Part shown: piece by piece, positions 25,496 through 39,745 of the stretch
Position numbering within the stretch: the first letter of the stretch is position 1
How the letters are laid out: each line of letters starts with the position of its first letter
NCBI RefSeq assembly: GCF_048128805.1
Contig: NC_136000.1
Coordinates: forward strand, 14,044,854 to 14,108,853
Origin: Centroberyx gerrardi
Taxonomy: Eukaryota; Chordata; Actinopteri; Beryciformes; Berycidae
Reading direction: 5' to 3'
DNA: 64,000 nt
Notes under the pieces: model-generated
The model's input: only the letters and a program-made list of their open reading frames with translations
Databases searched by the model: none
What the model was told of the DNA's origin: nothing
Translations under genes and position numbers: made by a program

Positions 25496-27299
25496 AAATA
25501 GAGTTTAGTCAGTTGGCGCCCTGTGAAGAAAGATTCAGGATTAGGAGAACATTCAGGAGGAATTCAGGAGAACATAAAAAATACAAAACTTAAAACATTC
25601 AAAAAACAGGACATTAAAAGTAGGACTACTAGTTGGCAAAATTATTATATTTGACTAAAGTGAAAGCTAAGACAAAAATAAGCATGAAAAAACATTTTAG
25701 TAACTTGAAAAAAAAAAAACTGGAGTGTAATGGCTGCTTACAAAGCAAAACATATATACAATCAAATATTACTTTCATGTTATTTAGAGTGCCACTATTG
25801 AAGGATACATATGAAACTCCTGTAAGGTAATTCTCCAACTATGTGTACTTGTGTCTTTCTTTTTTAACACTGGACACATAATTAGCAACTCAGGACACAT
25901 TCTCTCTATCTTTATCAAACTAAAACTGAAACAAAATAAAATGAAACTAAACTATAATTGATCTCCAATCTGAAAGTATGGTCAAAATATAAACTAATGC
26001 AAATAGCAAAACTATTATAACTCTACTAGATGGCAGCTGTGGCTTGGTTAAAAAGACGATTACTGGTTGTGAGTTTCAAATCCCAGGCCTTGTCCCAGGC
26101 TAACATGTGAAAACAAACAGTTATCCATCAAACTGCAGCGCACTACTGTTGAAATGCTTACAGAAGCACCAGGGGATCATACAGGCCTTTTCCTTTTCTG
26201 TGTAGTCTTGATTTTTCATTTGACCCGCTGGCAAGCTGCAGGTCTTGTTGTAGGAAACCTTCACCAGCCAGAAAACATTTTATTATAGACATTATTGCCT
26301 TGCCTTAGTTATTATGTGAATGGATGTATGTACCCATGAATTAATGATTGTGAATGAATGCATGTATACATGAATTAGTGATTTTTTGTATTTATTTATC
26401 TGTCATCCCACATAAAATTACATGACACTTCATACAACATAAAAAAGAGCAATGAAGGTGTGGCAAGAGAGAAATGGCCCAAGGGCTACTTGAGGCACCT
26501 CCATGATATTCCATTAAGGAAAAGTAAAGACAAATAATGTTAGTCACCATTATACAAATTATACCATACACTGATTTCCCCTATAGCACACATTTTCTCA
26601 TTTCCCATGCCTTCTTTAAATAATCTCCAAGTGTAAATGTTTCATTCTCAAACACCCACCTTAGCTTTCCAGAGCCCTCCATAGACAGAAAGTCAATTTC
26701 ATCATTAATCTTATTAAACAAAGCTTTTCTCAGAATATAATAAGTAGACAAATATAAAATAAAATGAATTTCATATTCTTTTTTTCAGTCTGTCGTTGTC
26801 AGCTGTACCAACACAGCATCCAGTTTCAACACGGTGGGGTAATGTTCCCGATGTGAATTGGGCAGCGACCCTTTCTCCATGGGCAAATTGTATCTCACCA
26901 TAGTTTTCTGTACAAAATTCATTTTAATCACATAGTTTAGGGTTTGCTCCACATCTTTGTAGCCCAGTTAGCTTTCAGTGAAATACCTGACGAAGGTCAC
27001 TTGACCAAAATGTTGTGTCTTGAAATAAAATCCTTATGAAGTGAAGACAGTGCGTGGGAGTCTACAGGTTTTTACTTTATCCTTCTCCTCCAACGCACCT
27101 GGCAAATACAGACAGTTGTGCAAAGATGACCTTTTTAGCTTTCAGTTGATTAAAAATAATCAATTGTTAGCTAATGTACTGTTATTACACAAATACCAAT
27201 TCTCTACTTTAGAATGTATACTTTGGATCTGACTCTCTAAAATAAACTATGGATATTACTTGCCTGAGGACCTTTTGTATCTACAAGCCACTCAAATAT
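25496..27299. other. Intergenic, repeat-like, no gene
   Basis: AT-rich sequence with no coding signal. Near 26985-27062 a stretch with CCTGACGAAGGTCACTTGAC followed by AATAAA resembles a dispersed-repeat terminus that I recall from fish genomes; the family is unassigned. Confidence 0.4.
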
Positions 27300-28120
27300 C
27301 CTCTTGGATAGTCTGCTCTCCTGTTTTGCAGCCTATTCCACAGTTCAGTTATACATCTGCTCCAGTGTGCTTGACACGATTTCCACCCCCATGCTAGGGC
27401 TGATGCAAATTTGTGTGCTCCTGGGAACTATATCTTATTGCCCTATTGTGAATCCCTTCACACCCCAGACCCTGGCAGTGTAATCCAACACTGGACAACA
27501 ACCTCAGGCTTGGTCAAATGTGGGGTAGAAAGAGAAACCATAGGATTCCTCCCAGAGCTCAAATGGCTGATTCTTCATCTAAATAAAACCCTATTTGTAA
27601 TCCTTATATCCAAAACAGAACTGAAAATCACTAATATCCAATTCCACCAATGAGTTTGTAAAATGTATGAATTGAAATGAAATATTATTTCAGTGTTCTC
27701 ATCATTCAGAAGCAGCCTCATCTTCATACACCAGGTGTTAGCACAGGACAGTATCTTTCATAAGTCCCTCTCTGTTTCAGCCAATAGAACAATATCATCT
27801 GCATATAAATTGATGCATACGTTTTCTGCACCACACCTCACTCCACATACCTACAAGTCTCTGTTAATGAAATCAAAAGCTTTCTACAAATCAAAATAGC
27901 ATGCAAATGTGGGATTATACTCTCATGTGATTGGTTTCTTATTGTTTCCAAAATAGTGAAAGTTCACAAGATCTCAGAACTTTATTGGGTAGATCTTCAA
28001 TACCAGCAGCTATTCCCAGTTTTGCCTTGCTGCCATGTTCAGCTGAGCGTCATTACTCTGAAAGTCATCTTACAGCATTTTCCTCTCTATAATTGACTTT
28101 TCTGTAATAAACCAGTGTTG
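27300..28120 (-). mobile_element. Heavily decayed non-LTR retrotransposon (RT remnant)
   Basis: Minus-strand translation gives INLYADDIVLLAETERDL with the RT catalytic YADD at 27805-27794. An upstream AGIEDLPNKVL-like block and a downstream ARVWGVKGFTIG block follow the usual order for RT and C-terminal parts of this LINE type. Stops and large deletions break all frames. It differs from the L1 and L2 copies nearby. Confidence 0.6.
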
Positions 28121-29619
28121 TCATTTGAAAATAGCCCTTTGAAATAATTTTACAGACTTTTCAGTTCAAGTGTATCTTTGTCTCTCAGGCTACCGTCAGC
28201 CTCCCACGCCTCCTTTGGAATTTTCTTTACATGCCTTGGCCGTATTTTATTCATATCACTCCAAAAACTCTGAGGACTCAGTGTCTGATCTCATCCAAAG
28301 AAAACTACCATGCCACATGTTTTTTAACATTTCCAGGGAAAGTCATCTGAGTATGCTTTCTCTTTTCCAGCAATGTCTTGCTTAGCATTCATACAGTTAC
28401 ATAGACTCACATTTCCAACAGTTTTTGCATAGAACAAAACTGTATCTCTATCAACTTCAGTAATTCGGAGCATCTCAAATCTGAACATAAAAATGATTTG
28501 GTAAATTTATGAATACTCCTCCCCTTAATTTGTGGTACATTTTACTGCTGTTAGATCCTATTACATGCTGGGAGGCTTTGATCTCTGCAAAAACTTAGAA
28601 ATAAAAATGAATGGTTTCAGATGTTGGGTTGAATCACACTATGATGTGTCAGTGTGAGTGATGTGTCGGGCTGACAGCAACCACTGAGCTGTGCCTGCTT
28701 TACCAAAGGCATCTTACTCTCAAACGCGTTTCTTTCTCATCATAAACAAGGACTGACAAACCGGACCGGTCCTGTCCAATCTCTAGCCCATGGCCAAAAA
28801 CCATGTGAGTCTGTGGGTTGTGGTCATCTGAACATATCAGACCAGACTTCATACCTGATCTCCCACATGGACCATAAAACTCTCAATCTACACTCTGAAA
28901 AAGAATCTAATTTTCAACACAACTAACCTGTCAGGGTGCAAAGGGATTTCAACGCTTGGCGGCGGGTGTTGCGGTCCCTGCCAGGAGCAATTGAGAGTAA
29001 ATGAACAGAAATTAATTCTTTAACTGTCAGAAGAGAAAGCTCTATGCATCAGATCGGCTTTGTATGTGAAGGCGAACAAGTCAGGCAAGACTCACTACTG
29101 AGTATTAGGGTGTTTAGGGGAAGCTGGGGATTGGAAACTAACAGCCCTAGCCATGGTCAGCACCAGTCTAGGACCTGACCTAGTATTGTGGTCCAATACT
29201 CTGTGAACTGTTTACTTTATAGAACTGACTGCCATGAGAAGACACAGCAGATGAGGCAGAGAAGAAGCTCAGATGCGCTGAGCTAACAGCCGAGTCTGAG
29301 CAGCCACGCTGGAAAACTAGGATACGCAATGCTGAAGTTTGATGCTGTGGATTTGCTGCCACATCCACTACTACTTTACTCAGGGAGTTGGGGATCCATG
29401 GTCAGGGATTACAGCGGGCCACAATGGCAGCTTCTGAAGCAGCCGATAAGAGCGGCCAGTTCCTCTGACTGAAAAGAAAGGCCACTAGTCGGGGTCCAGA
29501 GCATGGAAATCTGTCCCATAACTAAGACAGGAGTTATTCCATAGGAGGGGATAGCTGTGGTAGGAGAAGTGGGGAGTCAGACACTGTTCTCAGCTATTGG
29601 TATTATTGTTTTAATTAAG
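28121..29619. other. Intergenic, nothing recognised
   Basis: No coding-like frame, RNA or clear repeat was recognised in this stretch. Confidence 0.45.
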
Positions 29620-30830
29620 CATACTGTGCTTTTTCTTTCAAATGCCTTTTTATTCAATGTGCACAATAAACAAATTAAACATTTACAACGCTGTTTTTTC
29701 CTTTCTACCCTATCCACAACCCTTGACTAATTACAGTGTACACACACATGCACAAAAAAACAAAAAAATACACAGCCCCAAGACATACCCACCCATCCAG
29801 CTGACTGCAAGGTATACATTGTACAAATGGCATACAGAATGTAAATATAAAAGAAACTATACATGTAAATGAAGGGGAAAGAAAGGAGGGGGAAAAAGGG
29901 TAGCAGACACTATGCAGAAACCTCAACAGAAGGTTTTTCAAAGAATATTAAAAACTTGCTCCATCTTTTGTCAAATTTATTTTCAGACCCTTGAACGGTG
30001 TATAACGAATTTTCATGGCGGACATAATGTCTGTAATCCAATGGGAAGGTGAGGCTTGTGTCCTCCCATTTGAATAAGATAACTCGGCGAGCTAATAGAG
30101 AAGCACAGACAAGGGCATGTTGTTTTGCTTTGGGCAGATGTAGTTCATCTGGGGCCGGGCCAAAGACGGCACATAGAGGATTGAGCTCAATAAGGCAGCT
30201 GAGAATTTCTGATAAAGTTCTAAAGACAGAGGCCCAAAACTCGGCTAAACCGGGGCAAAACCAGTACATGCAAGAGAGTGAGGCACACTTGTACTCATCA
30301 GAAGCAACGTCCACCTCAGGGTAAACCTTAACTTGTTTGGTTTTGGGTATATGGATACGACACTTTGAACTACATGAGTGCATGGCGGGCACACACAGAC
30401 CAAGTGTGTATCTGCCTGAAGATTTCGGCCCAGGTCTCAGACGGTTAGGTCTCGGCCCTGTTCCCATGCTGTTTTTTTATTGCAGTCATAGATGGCCAGT
30501 CTAATTTGAAAATCAGGTAATAAAAAGTTTAAAGTTGAAGTTGAAAAATCAGATGTGGCCCCTTTCAGTGTAGAGTTAATAGAATGGAACATGCTATGGG
30601 GTTGTTAGAGGGTTTTGCAGGGAATTGAGCTATTTGGCATTGCACATAATGTCTGACTTGGAGGTATCAGAAAAATCTCTGATAGTTGAGAGAAGGAAAC
30701 AAAGCAATCATGTATGAAAAGATCTTTAAAAGCACACTGTTTGCTGATACAGTTCTCTACTTTCTGATTGGCCCATTTCAAGCCCGTAGGGTCAGAGTCC
30801 CTTTTGATGAGACCAATAGCAAGGTTAGAA
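29620..30830 (-). mobile_element. L1-type LINE 3' part (ORF2 C-terminus)
   Basis: The minus-strand frame 30467-29910 encodes MYWFCPGLAEFWASVFRTLS, then LNPLCAVFGPAPDELHLPKA, ASLLARRVILFKWED and WSKFLIFFEK, the C-terminal region of teleost L1 ORF2. Remnants of the preceding region (CAFKDLFIHDCF) extend to about 30830 with stops and frame breaks. The AT-rich 3' UTR reaches about 29620. This copy is independent of the L1 in map2k1 intron 1 and is 5'-truncated. Confidence 0.82.
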
Positions 30831-31149
30831 TGGGTGTAATGGTGTGAACTAGGTGTAGATACAGAGTAGTGTAGGTGATTATAGCTCTGTTTAGTATGGA
30901 GAGCCAGGGGGTTGGTTATCGGATGTCAGCATTTACTGTTGAGTCTTATGGAGGTGCTGTGTGACGCCCATCCCTCTTTCCTGGGACACTGAAGTTAAGT
31001 TTCTACATAAGCACTCATTCACATATCACAGGGGATAGTTACATCAGATCCTGTAAATTCATAAATGAAGAATGGGACAAAACATCTTATGCCCCTCGTT
31101 ATGTTTGTGTCACTTTTCAAAACAATATATGGTAATGGTGGCACATATC

Positions 31150-31290
31150 GCTTTTTTATTCATTTATTTATTTATTTTGTTTATTTTAACAGGGACAGTG
31201 CACTCAGAATGTAAATGTGCCAAAGTTATCCAAAAAGCTAATTTTCATCTGTAGTCCCTGGCCAGATGTTACACAGGCTCCCTAAAAAAC
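31150..31290. repeat. Interspersed repeat with TTTATT run and AACAGGGACAGTGCA motif
   Basis: A (TTTA)n start is followed by TTTTAACAGGGACAGTGCAC, AAATGTGCCAAAGTTATCCA and CATCTGTAGTCCCTGGCCAG. I recall this pattern as a widespread fish interspersed repeat; its class is not assigned. Confidence 0.5.
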
Positions 31291-32252
31291 AGGTAGAAAT
31301 AAAGTAAAGACACAAATTATTGAAATATTATACAAGCATGCAAATTATAGGAAAACATTGGTTTAAATAACATGATACATTGTCTTGTCATATGTTGCTA
31401 ATAACATGTCTTTAGCACATATTGCGTTGAAAAGTAACACTATAGATGTAGGCCTATACTGTCTCAAGCAACACAAGCATTCAAAAAAAAAGAAATACAT
31501 TCAAGGTGTATCCGCTACACTCACCTCCCTCTGACCTGCCATAAAAAAACATGCCATAAGTTAACTGTCACTGTAAGAGATTGGGTTCAACACTGGATTT
31601 CCACACCTGCCATGTGGAAAATCAAAGGGGCATCCCGCCTGGCCAGGGGAGATGTCAGGATTGCAGGGTCTTATGCAGGGGCATGTTCTGGTGCTTGCAC
31701 ATGCTAGATTCCCTGTTCAGTGGCAACAGTTAGTTCTCCAGTCATCTTAACCTCAAGACTAAACCTGATTCCCTCACAGGCGGGTGAGGCGATGTCATTT
31801 CAGGTGTGATATGATAGGACTGCATGAACAAGCATCTGAAACTGAGGGACAGCCCTATTGTACTTTGCCTTGATATTTTTCTTGGTTCAGATGAGAACTG
31901 AAAAGTTCATCCTCGCAGAAAAATATATGTAATTACAGTCATTATTCTGTTCCGAGCAATTTACCTAATTTCCTTTCACTTAATGTGGAACATCGTAGGC
32001 ATGGCAAGCAGACTATTCACCAGCAACATAGATTTTTTTCCATTATAAGTTTTTATCCATCGCTGGCGTTGCCTCGAGTTGTCTAATATTCATATATGCA
32101 AGTCCCTGGGAATGTTATTGGAATATTTTAGTGGAAAGAATATACCCTTTATGTGATGGAGCAGCCAGCTTGGTGGTGGTGGTGGTGGTAGTGTGTGTCA
32201 GGGCTGGTGGGGTGGGGGTGGGGGGGGGGTGCAGCATCAGCATCAGCGCCCA

Positions 32253-32260
32253 TGACGTCA
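32253..32260. promoter_or_regulatory. megf11: Perfect CRE palindrome at the megf11 5' end
   Basis: TGACGTCA, the full CREB/ATF site, lies just upstream of the likely first exon. It is preceded by a G-rich run (about 32200-32230). Confidence 0.65.
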
Positions 32261-32280
32261 TTTGAGTTTAAAGTGGGCCG

Positions 32281-32520
32281 CGCTTCAGCCAGTGAAGGAG
32301 ACGAGAGAGAGCAGTGAGGAGGCACCGCGGCTGTCTCTCACAACACCTGAGTTTTGACCGTGCAGCTTCGTGTTAAAATGCCACTCTGAACTCCTGCCTG
32401 CAGATATTTCACCGGCATTTCAAGTTGCACACTATTTAGAGATGGAAGACCGCGTCGCACATAGGACCCACTGAGTGCTATTTTCAAGGGCGATAACTTT
32501 ACATTTGAAGTCTCCTGAAG
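32281..32520 (+). other. megf11: Probable non-coding first exon of megf11
   Basis: GC-richer sequence than its surroundings follows the CRE and ends in CCTGAAG|GTGAGT, a consensus donor at 32521. It has no long frame starting with ATG. The position, 15 kb upstream of the signal-peptide exon on the same strand, fits a 5' UTR exon. The left border is a guess. Confidence 0.5.
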
Positions 32521-35505
32521 GTGAGTTTTCCCGAAAATCGGAAAAAAAAACAAAAAAAAAAACTTCAGCTTGATTGAATCGTAAGGGAGGCTAATGATGT
32601 TGCAGCATGCGTGTCATATGTGTCGATATAGCCTAATCTGTGGTAAGACACAGCTTTGCAGATATTGGGACATGAGCATGAAGTTGTCTTTGTCATTTTT
32701 CTGTGTTGTTGAACCGGTCCGCAGTAACTTGGGGTGCAATCCTTGGCATTTGGCAAGCGCTGCTGTTGGCTACTTGATGTGACAAATAGTGCTTTCTATT
32801 TAATTAGGCTATTGGCGAGTCTATCCCATGAAAACGTATCCGCTCTGCCAAAGAAAAAAAGGCTGTATCATCTTCAAGATTTTTCTAATCTACTGCAATA
32901 ATGTATTTTTTTTTCAAGTGGTAGCCTATGTTCTGTGAGAAAATGAGATAGTTTCATGCATTATCGTAATGTAGTGAATACTAATGCGCTAATGATTTGG
33001 AAGTGTATTATCGGACGCACAACCATGATGCATGAGCAATTGATTCGGACTGCTTAAATGTAATTTTTGACCGTGAATGAGGCTGCGATAGAAGTGATAG
33101 TGATAGTGATAGTGATGTATTGACGGGTTGTCTGTTTCTTATAAGTTTGGTGACTGTATCATCCGCCTTTTGTTTCAGTTTCCAACCCCCGTCCCTGCTA
33201 AATGTATATTTTCTGTTTCCCTTGCCTCAGAAAGTTGCACCTGATGTAGCCTAACCGAGCAATGTTACAATGTCTGTTTTAGTCTAATTTGAATATTGCT
33301 TAGGCAGTCAGAATAATGTTTTGAGATTATGTTTTGCCCTTCAAAGCCATGGATGACGAATGAATCCAGCAGAGGTGCTTAAAATTTTGATTCAGTTTAG
33401 AGATCAAATGTAGTTTGCTATGTCATATTTAAGCCGCTAGATGACAACAAAGTGCAAGCTACTGGCAGAAGGAATGAGCAAACTTGCACAAGTCTGTTAG
33501 TCAGTGAGCAGATCTGGACGATGGTTAAATAATGAAATCATTAGCAGGCTGCTGTGGTTGATTTCCTTTTTCCAAATAAACAGACAAAGAAGCTTTTTAT
33601 AGAACCTTGATCGGTACACTCTCTCTTTCTCTCAGTTGAAGCAACTGGAGTGGAGCTCTATCGACTGTTGCTTTGCCCTGTTGGAAGCTGCATAATTGTA
33701 TCTTATACTCTGCATGGGTTCCCCGCATTACAGCAATTTGTTATAAAGTCATTTGTCATAAATGCACCTTGGCACTACAGCAGTGCAGTTTTTGTTTTCT
33801 GACCTGCAGACTGACGCATAACGAACCTTCTTAGATGGTTTCAAAGATTAAGATTTGCTTTCATCTTTGTTATGCTTCAATGAAGTCCTTATTCCTTTAA
33901 AGCTAAGTTTTTATTTCTTTTTTTGAGCATATGGGTAGACACGTATAATCTTGAATCTCTTCTCCATTTTCAAATCCCATGTCCTTTTTGCCCCAGAGTT
34001 TTCAAATACAAATAAACCATTCACAGTTTCAAAAGGCATGCAAATTCATCTTTGACCTACACATTCTGTTCATCCTTGTATCAAGCAGTTAGCTAGTCAG
34101 TTTCATTGTCATTAACAATATTTACTCCAATTTAATCCAACAACAAACAAAGCCAGTAGAGGGTGAATTTTAGTCTTGTCCGTTTGGACCTTCAAGGCCA
34201 ACTTTTATATCTGGGGATGGATAGACCAGCAGACAGTATGGACAGATGTGTTCCATGTTTGCATGTTGTTTTGTTTATGGCATCTATGCAGCTGTAATTT
34301 CACATTTTTTTGGTTAAATCCACATGCCTCTATTTTTTCATGTTAATTATCAGATAACCTGGTTTATGTGTTTAGGAAATCGCTCACCCCATATGTGTAT
34401 AAATATTTTACACAATTGGCTTATTTGATATTGTTACAAATTGTAAATTTGAACAACAGCAATATATATGTATTTAAATACATTAACATGTGCAGTGTGT
34501 TTATGTGGTCATAACTTCAATCTGTCAGGGACAGTTTGCACTTGGAAACAATATAATCAGTGAGTTTTAGACTTGTTATTTCCCCTCTATCAATGTATTG
34601 TAGGCCCAAACAAAGTGACTATTATTCAAAACGTGGGAACTGGGTTTTCATTTTTACCTGTACCATCTGTTGTTCTTCCTATTTTATTTGTTTCAAGCTG
34701 TGATTTGATCCAACTTTTGTGGTGATGAGAGAACGTGCTGCCAGAAAGCAGACTGATACACTGAGGTGAGCTTCAGTGGCTTCAGTAGAAACAAGGACAA
34801 CATTTGCCGCTGAGATGCCGTGAATTCTGATAGCGTTTAATGAGAAGCGAGCAGAAACATCTTTGTCTTATTTTCTGAGCCGTTCCAAAGCAATGCATTC
34901 TTCAAGGGCACACAACCGGTTGTCCATTTGCTTGAGTTTTTTGTTGTGTGCACTTTACAGTCTAGTAAACCCTTTCAACTGGAAATCCTGATGTTTGGCT
35001 CAATCAATACATTTAATTAGTGCTGATTAATGAAAGCGTGTGGCTGTGGAAAGCTGACAGTTGTTTCAATTCCCAAGGACACATTCTATTGGCAAGCAGG
35101 GAGAAATTGCTTTCCATGGTATGAATTTGCAAGAGTTTAGATTTTACATATGTAATTGCATTTATGTATATGCAACAGCTTAACCATTCACAAAGTATAT
35201 TAATAATAATGAAACAATCTTGGAGTTAAATGTGTAAGTTATAAATACAATTAAGTTTCTCTTTAGGACACAGTGATTCATTCTTTAATTATTCAATACA
35301 TGCAATTAACATCTGATAAGCCATTGGTTTCGACCAAGGCACAATGATCAATTAATCACATTTGAATTAGAAGATTTGGAAACAGTTTTAGTTTTCTCCA
35401 CAGCCTAGAAATGCTGTTTGCAGGGTAAATAATGTTCCAGCAGCAGTATACATCCTGTAGGATAATGAAGGGGCTGGGTACAATTCACAAAGGCAAATCA
35501 TGATA

Positions 35506-35851
35506 ATCAGTGCCCTATTCAACACCGTGAACTTGAAACCAATTTTCAAAACTATATGTGAACACCTCAATATGTATGGAGATGTTTCAAAATACAGCTT
35601 CTTCTAGAGTTTATTAGAGAAAAGCACAATTTCTTTTGAAAACAGTTCTCTCTCAGAAGCCTTCAAAAGAAACAGCTCCAATGACCTTTATTCTGCAAAT
35701 TAAGCTGTTTTTTCTTTGAGCTGACTGATAGATGTTATTATTTCAGCAAAAGTGCATTGAACATTGACCAAATACCCTGGAGCCATAGCAACTGCATTAG
35801 CAAAAGTTAATGAAAAATAAGGAGGCAGGCCCTGGACTTTCACAGGCAAAT

Positions 35852-35887
<36 letters not shown>

Positions 35888-36218
35888 TTTAGAAAGCTAT
35901 GTACATGTGGTATTTATATTTTGCACCTTTGTGGAAAGGAAATGAAAAGAAATAACATAGCATATCTTATCTCTTGCTATACCAATATCTTTATGCTGTA
36001 GCCTGTAGCCTATATTATGTGACTAGAGCAGGCAAAGCAAAGCATAGTATTTGAAAAATGTCACAAATATTTATTAAAATGTATAAACATTGAAATATAT
36101 ATATATATATATGCTATATACTGTATATATAATGATATATCATAAAAATCACTGCCCTATTCAAAATCATGAACTTGAAACTGATTTTCGAAACTATTTA
36201 TGAACACCTCAATATGTA
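35506..36218 (+). repeat. Pair of diverged 70-bp direct repeats
   Basis: The segment with TGCCCTATTCAA, GAACTTGAAAC, ATTTTC and GAACACCTCAATATGTA occurs at 35506-35577 and again at 36148-36218, with scattered substitutions. The copies are about 640 bp apart in the same orientation and are not coding. Confidence 0.85.
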
Positions 36219-39200
36219 GCACCTCAATAATAAAAACGAGAAGGAGAAAAGAGGAAGAGTAAAACTACTCTTTAATTTTTGTCATGCAGTTTATTTCCAT
36301 GTGAATATGGATTGTGAAGAAGAGTGGTGGGAATGCAAATTTTGTATTGCCAGTGCAAAGTGATGCTAAAGTAAGAATTAGACAGGCCACAAAATTTGCT
36401 CCTAAAACGCATAGCCTGCACTGAAAAATAAGACGAAATCTGCAATTTAGATTCTGCTTCAATTCTATGTTAGCTGTCCCAAAGGTCTGACCATGTCTGC
36501 ATCTTATTATGCTTGCATGCATTTAATTAATAATTCGACAATGCACAGCATTGATGTCGGTCAGCCAACACTCTGCAGGGGAATAGATTGCCTGAACCTG
36601 ATATCTAGCCACAGCCTCCTAGCGAGGAGCAGAAACGATGAGCTAAGGCAGATTTCAGATACAGGGGCTCCAGAGTGGAGCTGTGCTAATCCCCCCTCCC
36701 TCAGGTGCGGTCGGCTCTTGGCGCTCCTGGGGAGGAACGCCATGGACTACGACTCACCACCAACGCTTGGCCGTGCTCTGATTAATGCACTCATCAGTTC
36801 TTTTCTTGTTTGCTTTAATGACAAGCACGTCCCTCCTGGGAATCGGGTGACTTTTTGCAAATACTGCTGATGCATCTGCTTACATCTGCCACTTTTTCTT
36901 CCTTCTCTTGTCAGAGGACTATTACCATAAAGCCCATCTTCAGACATGGCCAGGCTGTCTGTTACAGCACAGGGAGCCATATCACACATTTTCCAGTGCG
37001 TGGAGCTCCCAAATGAGCTGAGGAAATGAGCATTGATAAGATCTCAACGTTGGGATGTGGTTTTATTGTTGATAGGGCCATTATTCATCATTATGCATTA
37101 ACAGCAAAAACCCACTCTCCATCTCAGGCATATGCTTTTATACATAGTTTATTTGCTGCTGTACATTTGCAGATGAGTTGAATTGGCTTTTAATACTAAT
37201 TACTATGGAGTGTAAAAAGGACTTAATCACTTGTCTAGACTGCAGAGAAAAGACATTAAATATTCTGTGAGCATCTTGATTTTTAGCTAATCTTTTTCTG
37301 AGAAATGAGGTTGTTTGAGTGGAGGGACAGAGTATTGAAATATTGTGTCCCTCGGAAACATCCTGAAATTTAGTATTAAATATTAATTTGAATGTATCAA
37401 AAAGGTACTGAGAGGCATTGAAAATGTTTTAAATTGCTGAAGAAATGTGGAGAAAATCTGTGAAAATGGATCTGATTCTTTTTACATAAGTAGATAGAAA
37501 TGTTACTCAAAAGGTAATTCATGGCCCCCATTTAACAGAGAGGCCATTTTCGAAGTACTCAATTTGAAAAATGTCCCTATGAAACCCATTCTTGTTGGTC
37601 TGTGGCCCGGTCATGTCACTCCACTGAGTAAAAAATCTCAACATCCTGTATTGTGAACTTTGCCTGAGCCCCAGCTTTGCAGATGCTTCTTGTGCTATTC
37701 CCTTATATCCAATCAAACTATATTAAATCAAAGAAAGACAGAAACTGAAAGACCCAGTTTTTTAGTTCACATAGGTAAAATGAAGTTGGAAATTCCTCTT
37801 GATAGATGAAGTTGCACTTCTTAGAAAAACAACCATTAATTAATGTGAATGACCTGAACATGAATTCCTGAGGCCACAAGATTGCAAGCATGGGTAGTAG
37901 GACAGCTGACATGATAATTATTATTCACATTTCATATTATACAGTAATTCTGCATCATGACCAATGATGGATGATCATCATCCTGACAAATGTAGAAAGG
38001 TGTGAGTTGTGGACATGCCACATTTGGTTGCCAATTTGTTTGATTGATGATCTGAGTGGACAAATGACTCAGTGTGCTATTAACTGTCCATTTATAGTGT
38101 GATGCCTATTAGAGTGTGATGCCTCGCCTCTGGCACCTTTCAGATAGGGATCTCATCATAGTTGAGGGTGTGTGTCTGTCTGTCTGTCTGTGTGTGTCTG
38201 TGTGTGTTTTTTAAGTGTATTTCTGTGTGTGTATGAATACACAACCGTACTAACTTCTGTGGAAGGGATATCAGTTCCAGAACCAGAGATGCTTACTTAC
38301 ATATTCTTGCCTCCATTGATCATCACATGGATATCTGACATAAACATATTACTGACACTTCGCAGCCCCCTGCGGAGCTGCTCCTGTCTAATAGACCCTG
38401 TGTGCTGTATCTCGCCTCTCACCCAATGGGATCAGTTCTGGTGAGCAAATCCTGGCCCATTGCCAGAGACTAGTGATGGATCTTTGTGCTATCAGTGAGG
38501 TGCTTTGAGCCCTATAACATAAAGCCCCTGCGCTTATTCAGCACCCGGGTTCCTCGCTCGTGATCAATGGCCAGCAGTCAGGACAGTGAATGGAGCACAG
38601 ATTGAACCACATCTGGGATTTGGATGCTGAATAACTGCCCACTCAACAGGGGCGACTCATGAATAATACACCAGCTGCTGAGTGTCCCATCTCCTTTGGC
38701 CCCACGGAGGAACTGTGTTTGCATCCAGACCTGTCCAGAGAGCGTAAGGTCAGGCTGCGGATACTTGGCACCCCCGCAACTAACAGCGGGCAGTCCTGCC
38801 TGCCACAGCTATAGAAGAGTGGACAGAATTATGGAACAGAAACTGACAGAGAGGCAAGTGAGTGTGTGAGGGTGTAGGTAGGTACTAGAGGTAGCTGAGT
38901 TTACAGCAATGTTCATTTTCAAGAGGTGTTTCTATAGATTTCTAGGAGTATTTTTACACGCAGCACAAGCCTGCACAAGTTTGTCGAGAGAGCACAGCGT
39001 GTGTGATCAAAAGCTCTTATGTTGTTGTTGTTTTTTTTCAACCCTTTAGGCCGAGGATAGAAATAAGGGCAGACCTTTCTCATGTGACGGAGATCATTAA
39101 TTTCATGTGGAGGTCATGGTACTACAGTATGTATGACATGATATATTCATTAACGGTGGTGAGGGTTGCATTGGTAGGCTTAATAATCTTGCTGTTTCTG

Positions 39201-39575
39201 CACATTTGAGTGCATGAATATGTGCATTTTTATTTTCTATGTTGGATGTATATTGCATGGTGATATTTAGAATATGTTGAGTGTTATACCCAGGTGCATA
39301 CTATAGCAGAAAAGAGATACAGGATGAATTTAACTTTAGCTCTTTGGTAAGAGCATTGATTCAGGTTTTAGCACTGTAAACATGCAATGAACTCAAGGTA
39401 AAGTCATGTTAGAATACATTTCAATGCCTTGCCTGTTCAGCCTAGTTGTACATTGTGTATCATAATGAGTGTGCAAGCAAATTCCTAAACGACCATTTAT
39501 TTTTATCTCATTATTGTTCAGGTGTAAGGTTTACTTAAAGGGGGATTAAATACTTAACTCACTTCAAATTGTGTG

Positions 39576-39624
<49 letters not shown>

Positions 39625-39687
39625 TCTCTTTTAGTGTTGTGGCAATGGCAGGCAGTATAATTGTTGTGTGAATGATTCTAGTAATGC

Positions 39688-39745
<58 letters not shown>

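Noticed and set aside
26030..26100. tRNA-derived SINE head (TTCAAATCCC-like box B)
   Set aside because: Only a B-box-like string is present, without a convincing A box or tail; too weak to call.
29910..30467. 185-codon minus-strand frame as a novel protein gene
   Set aside because: Its FCPGLAEFWASVF and ASLLARR blocks are those of teleost L1 ORF2 C-termini; it is a LINE remnant.
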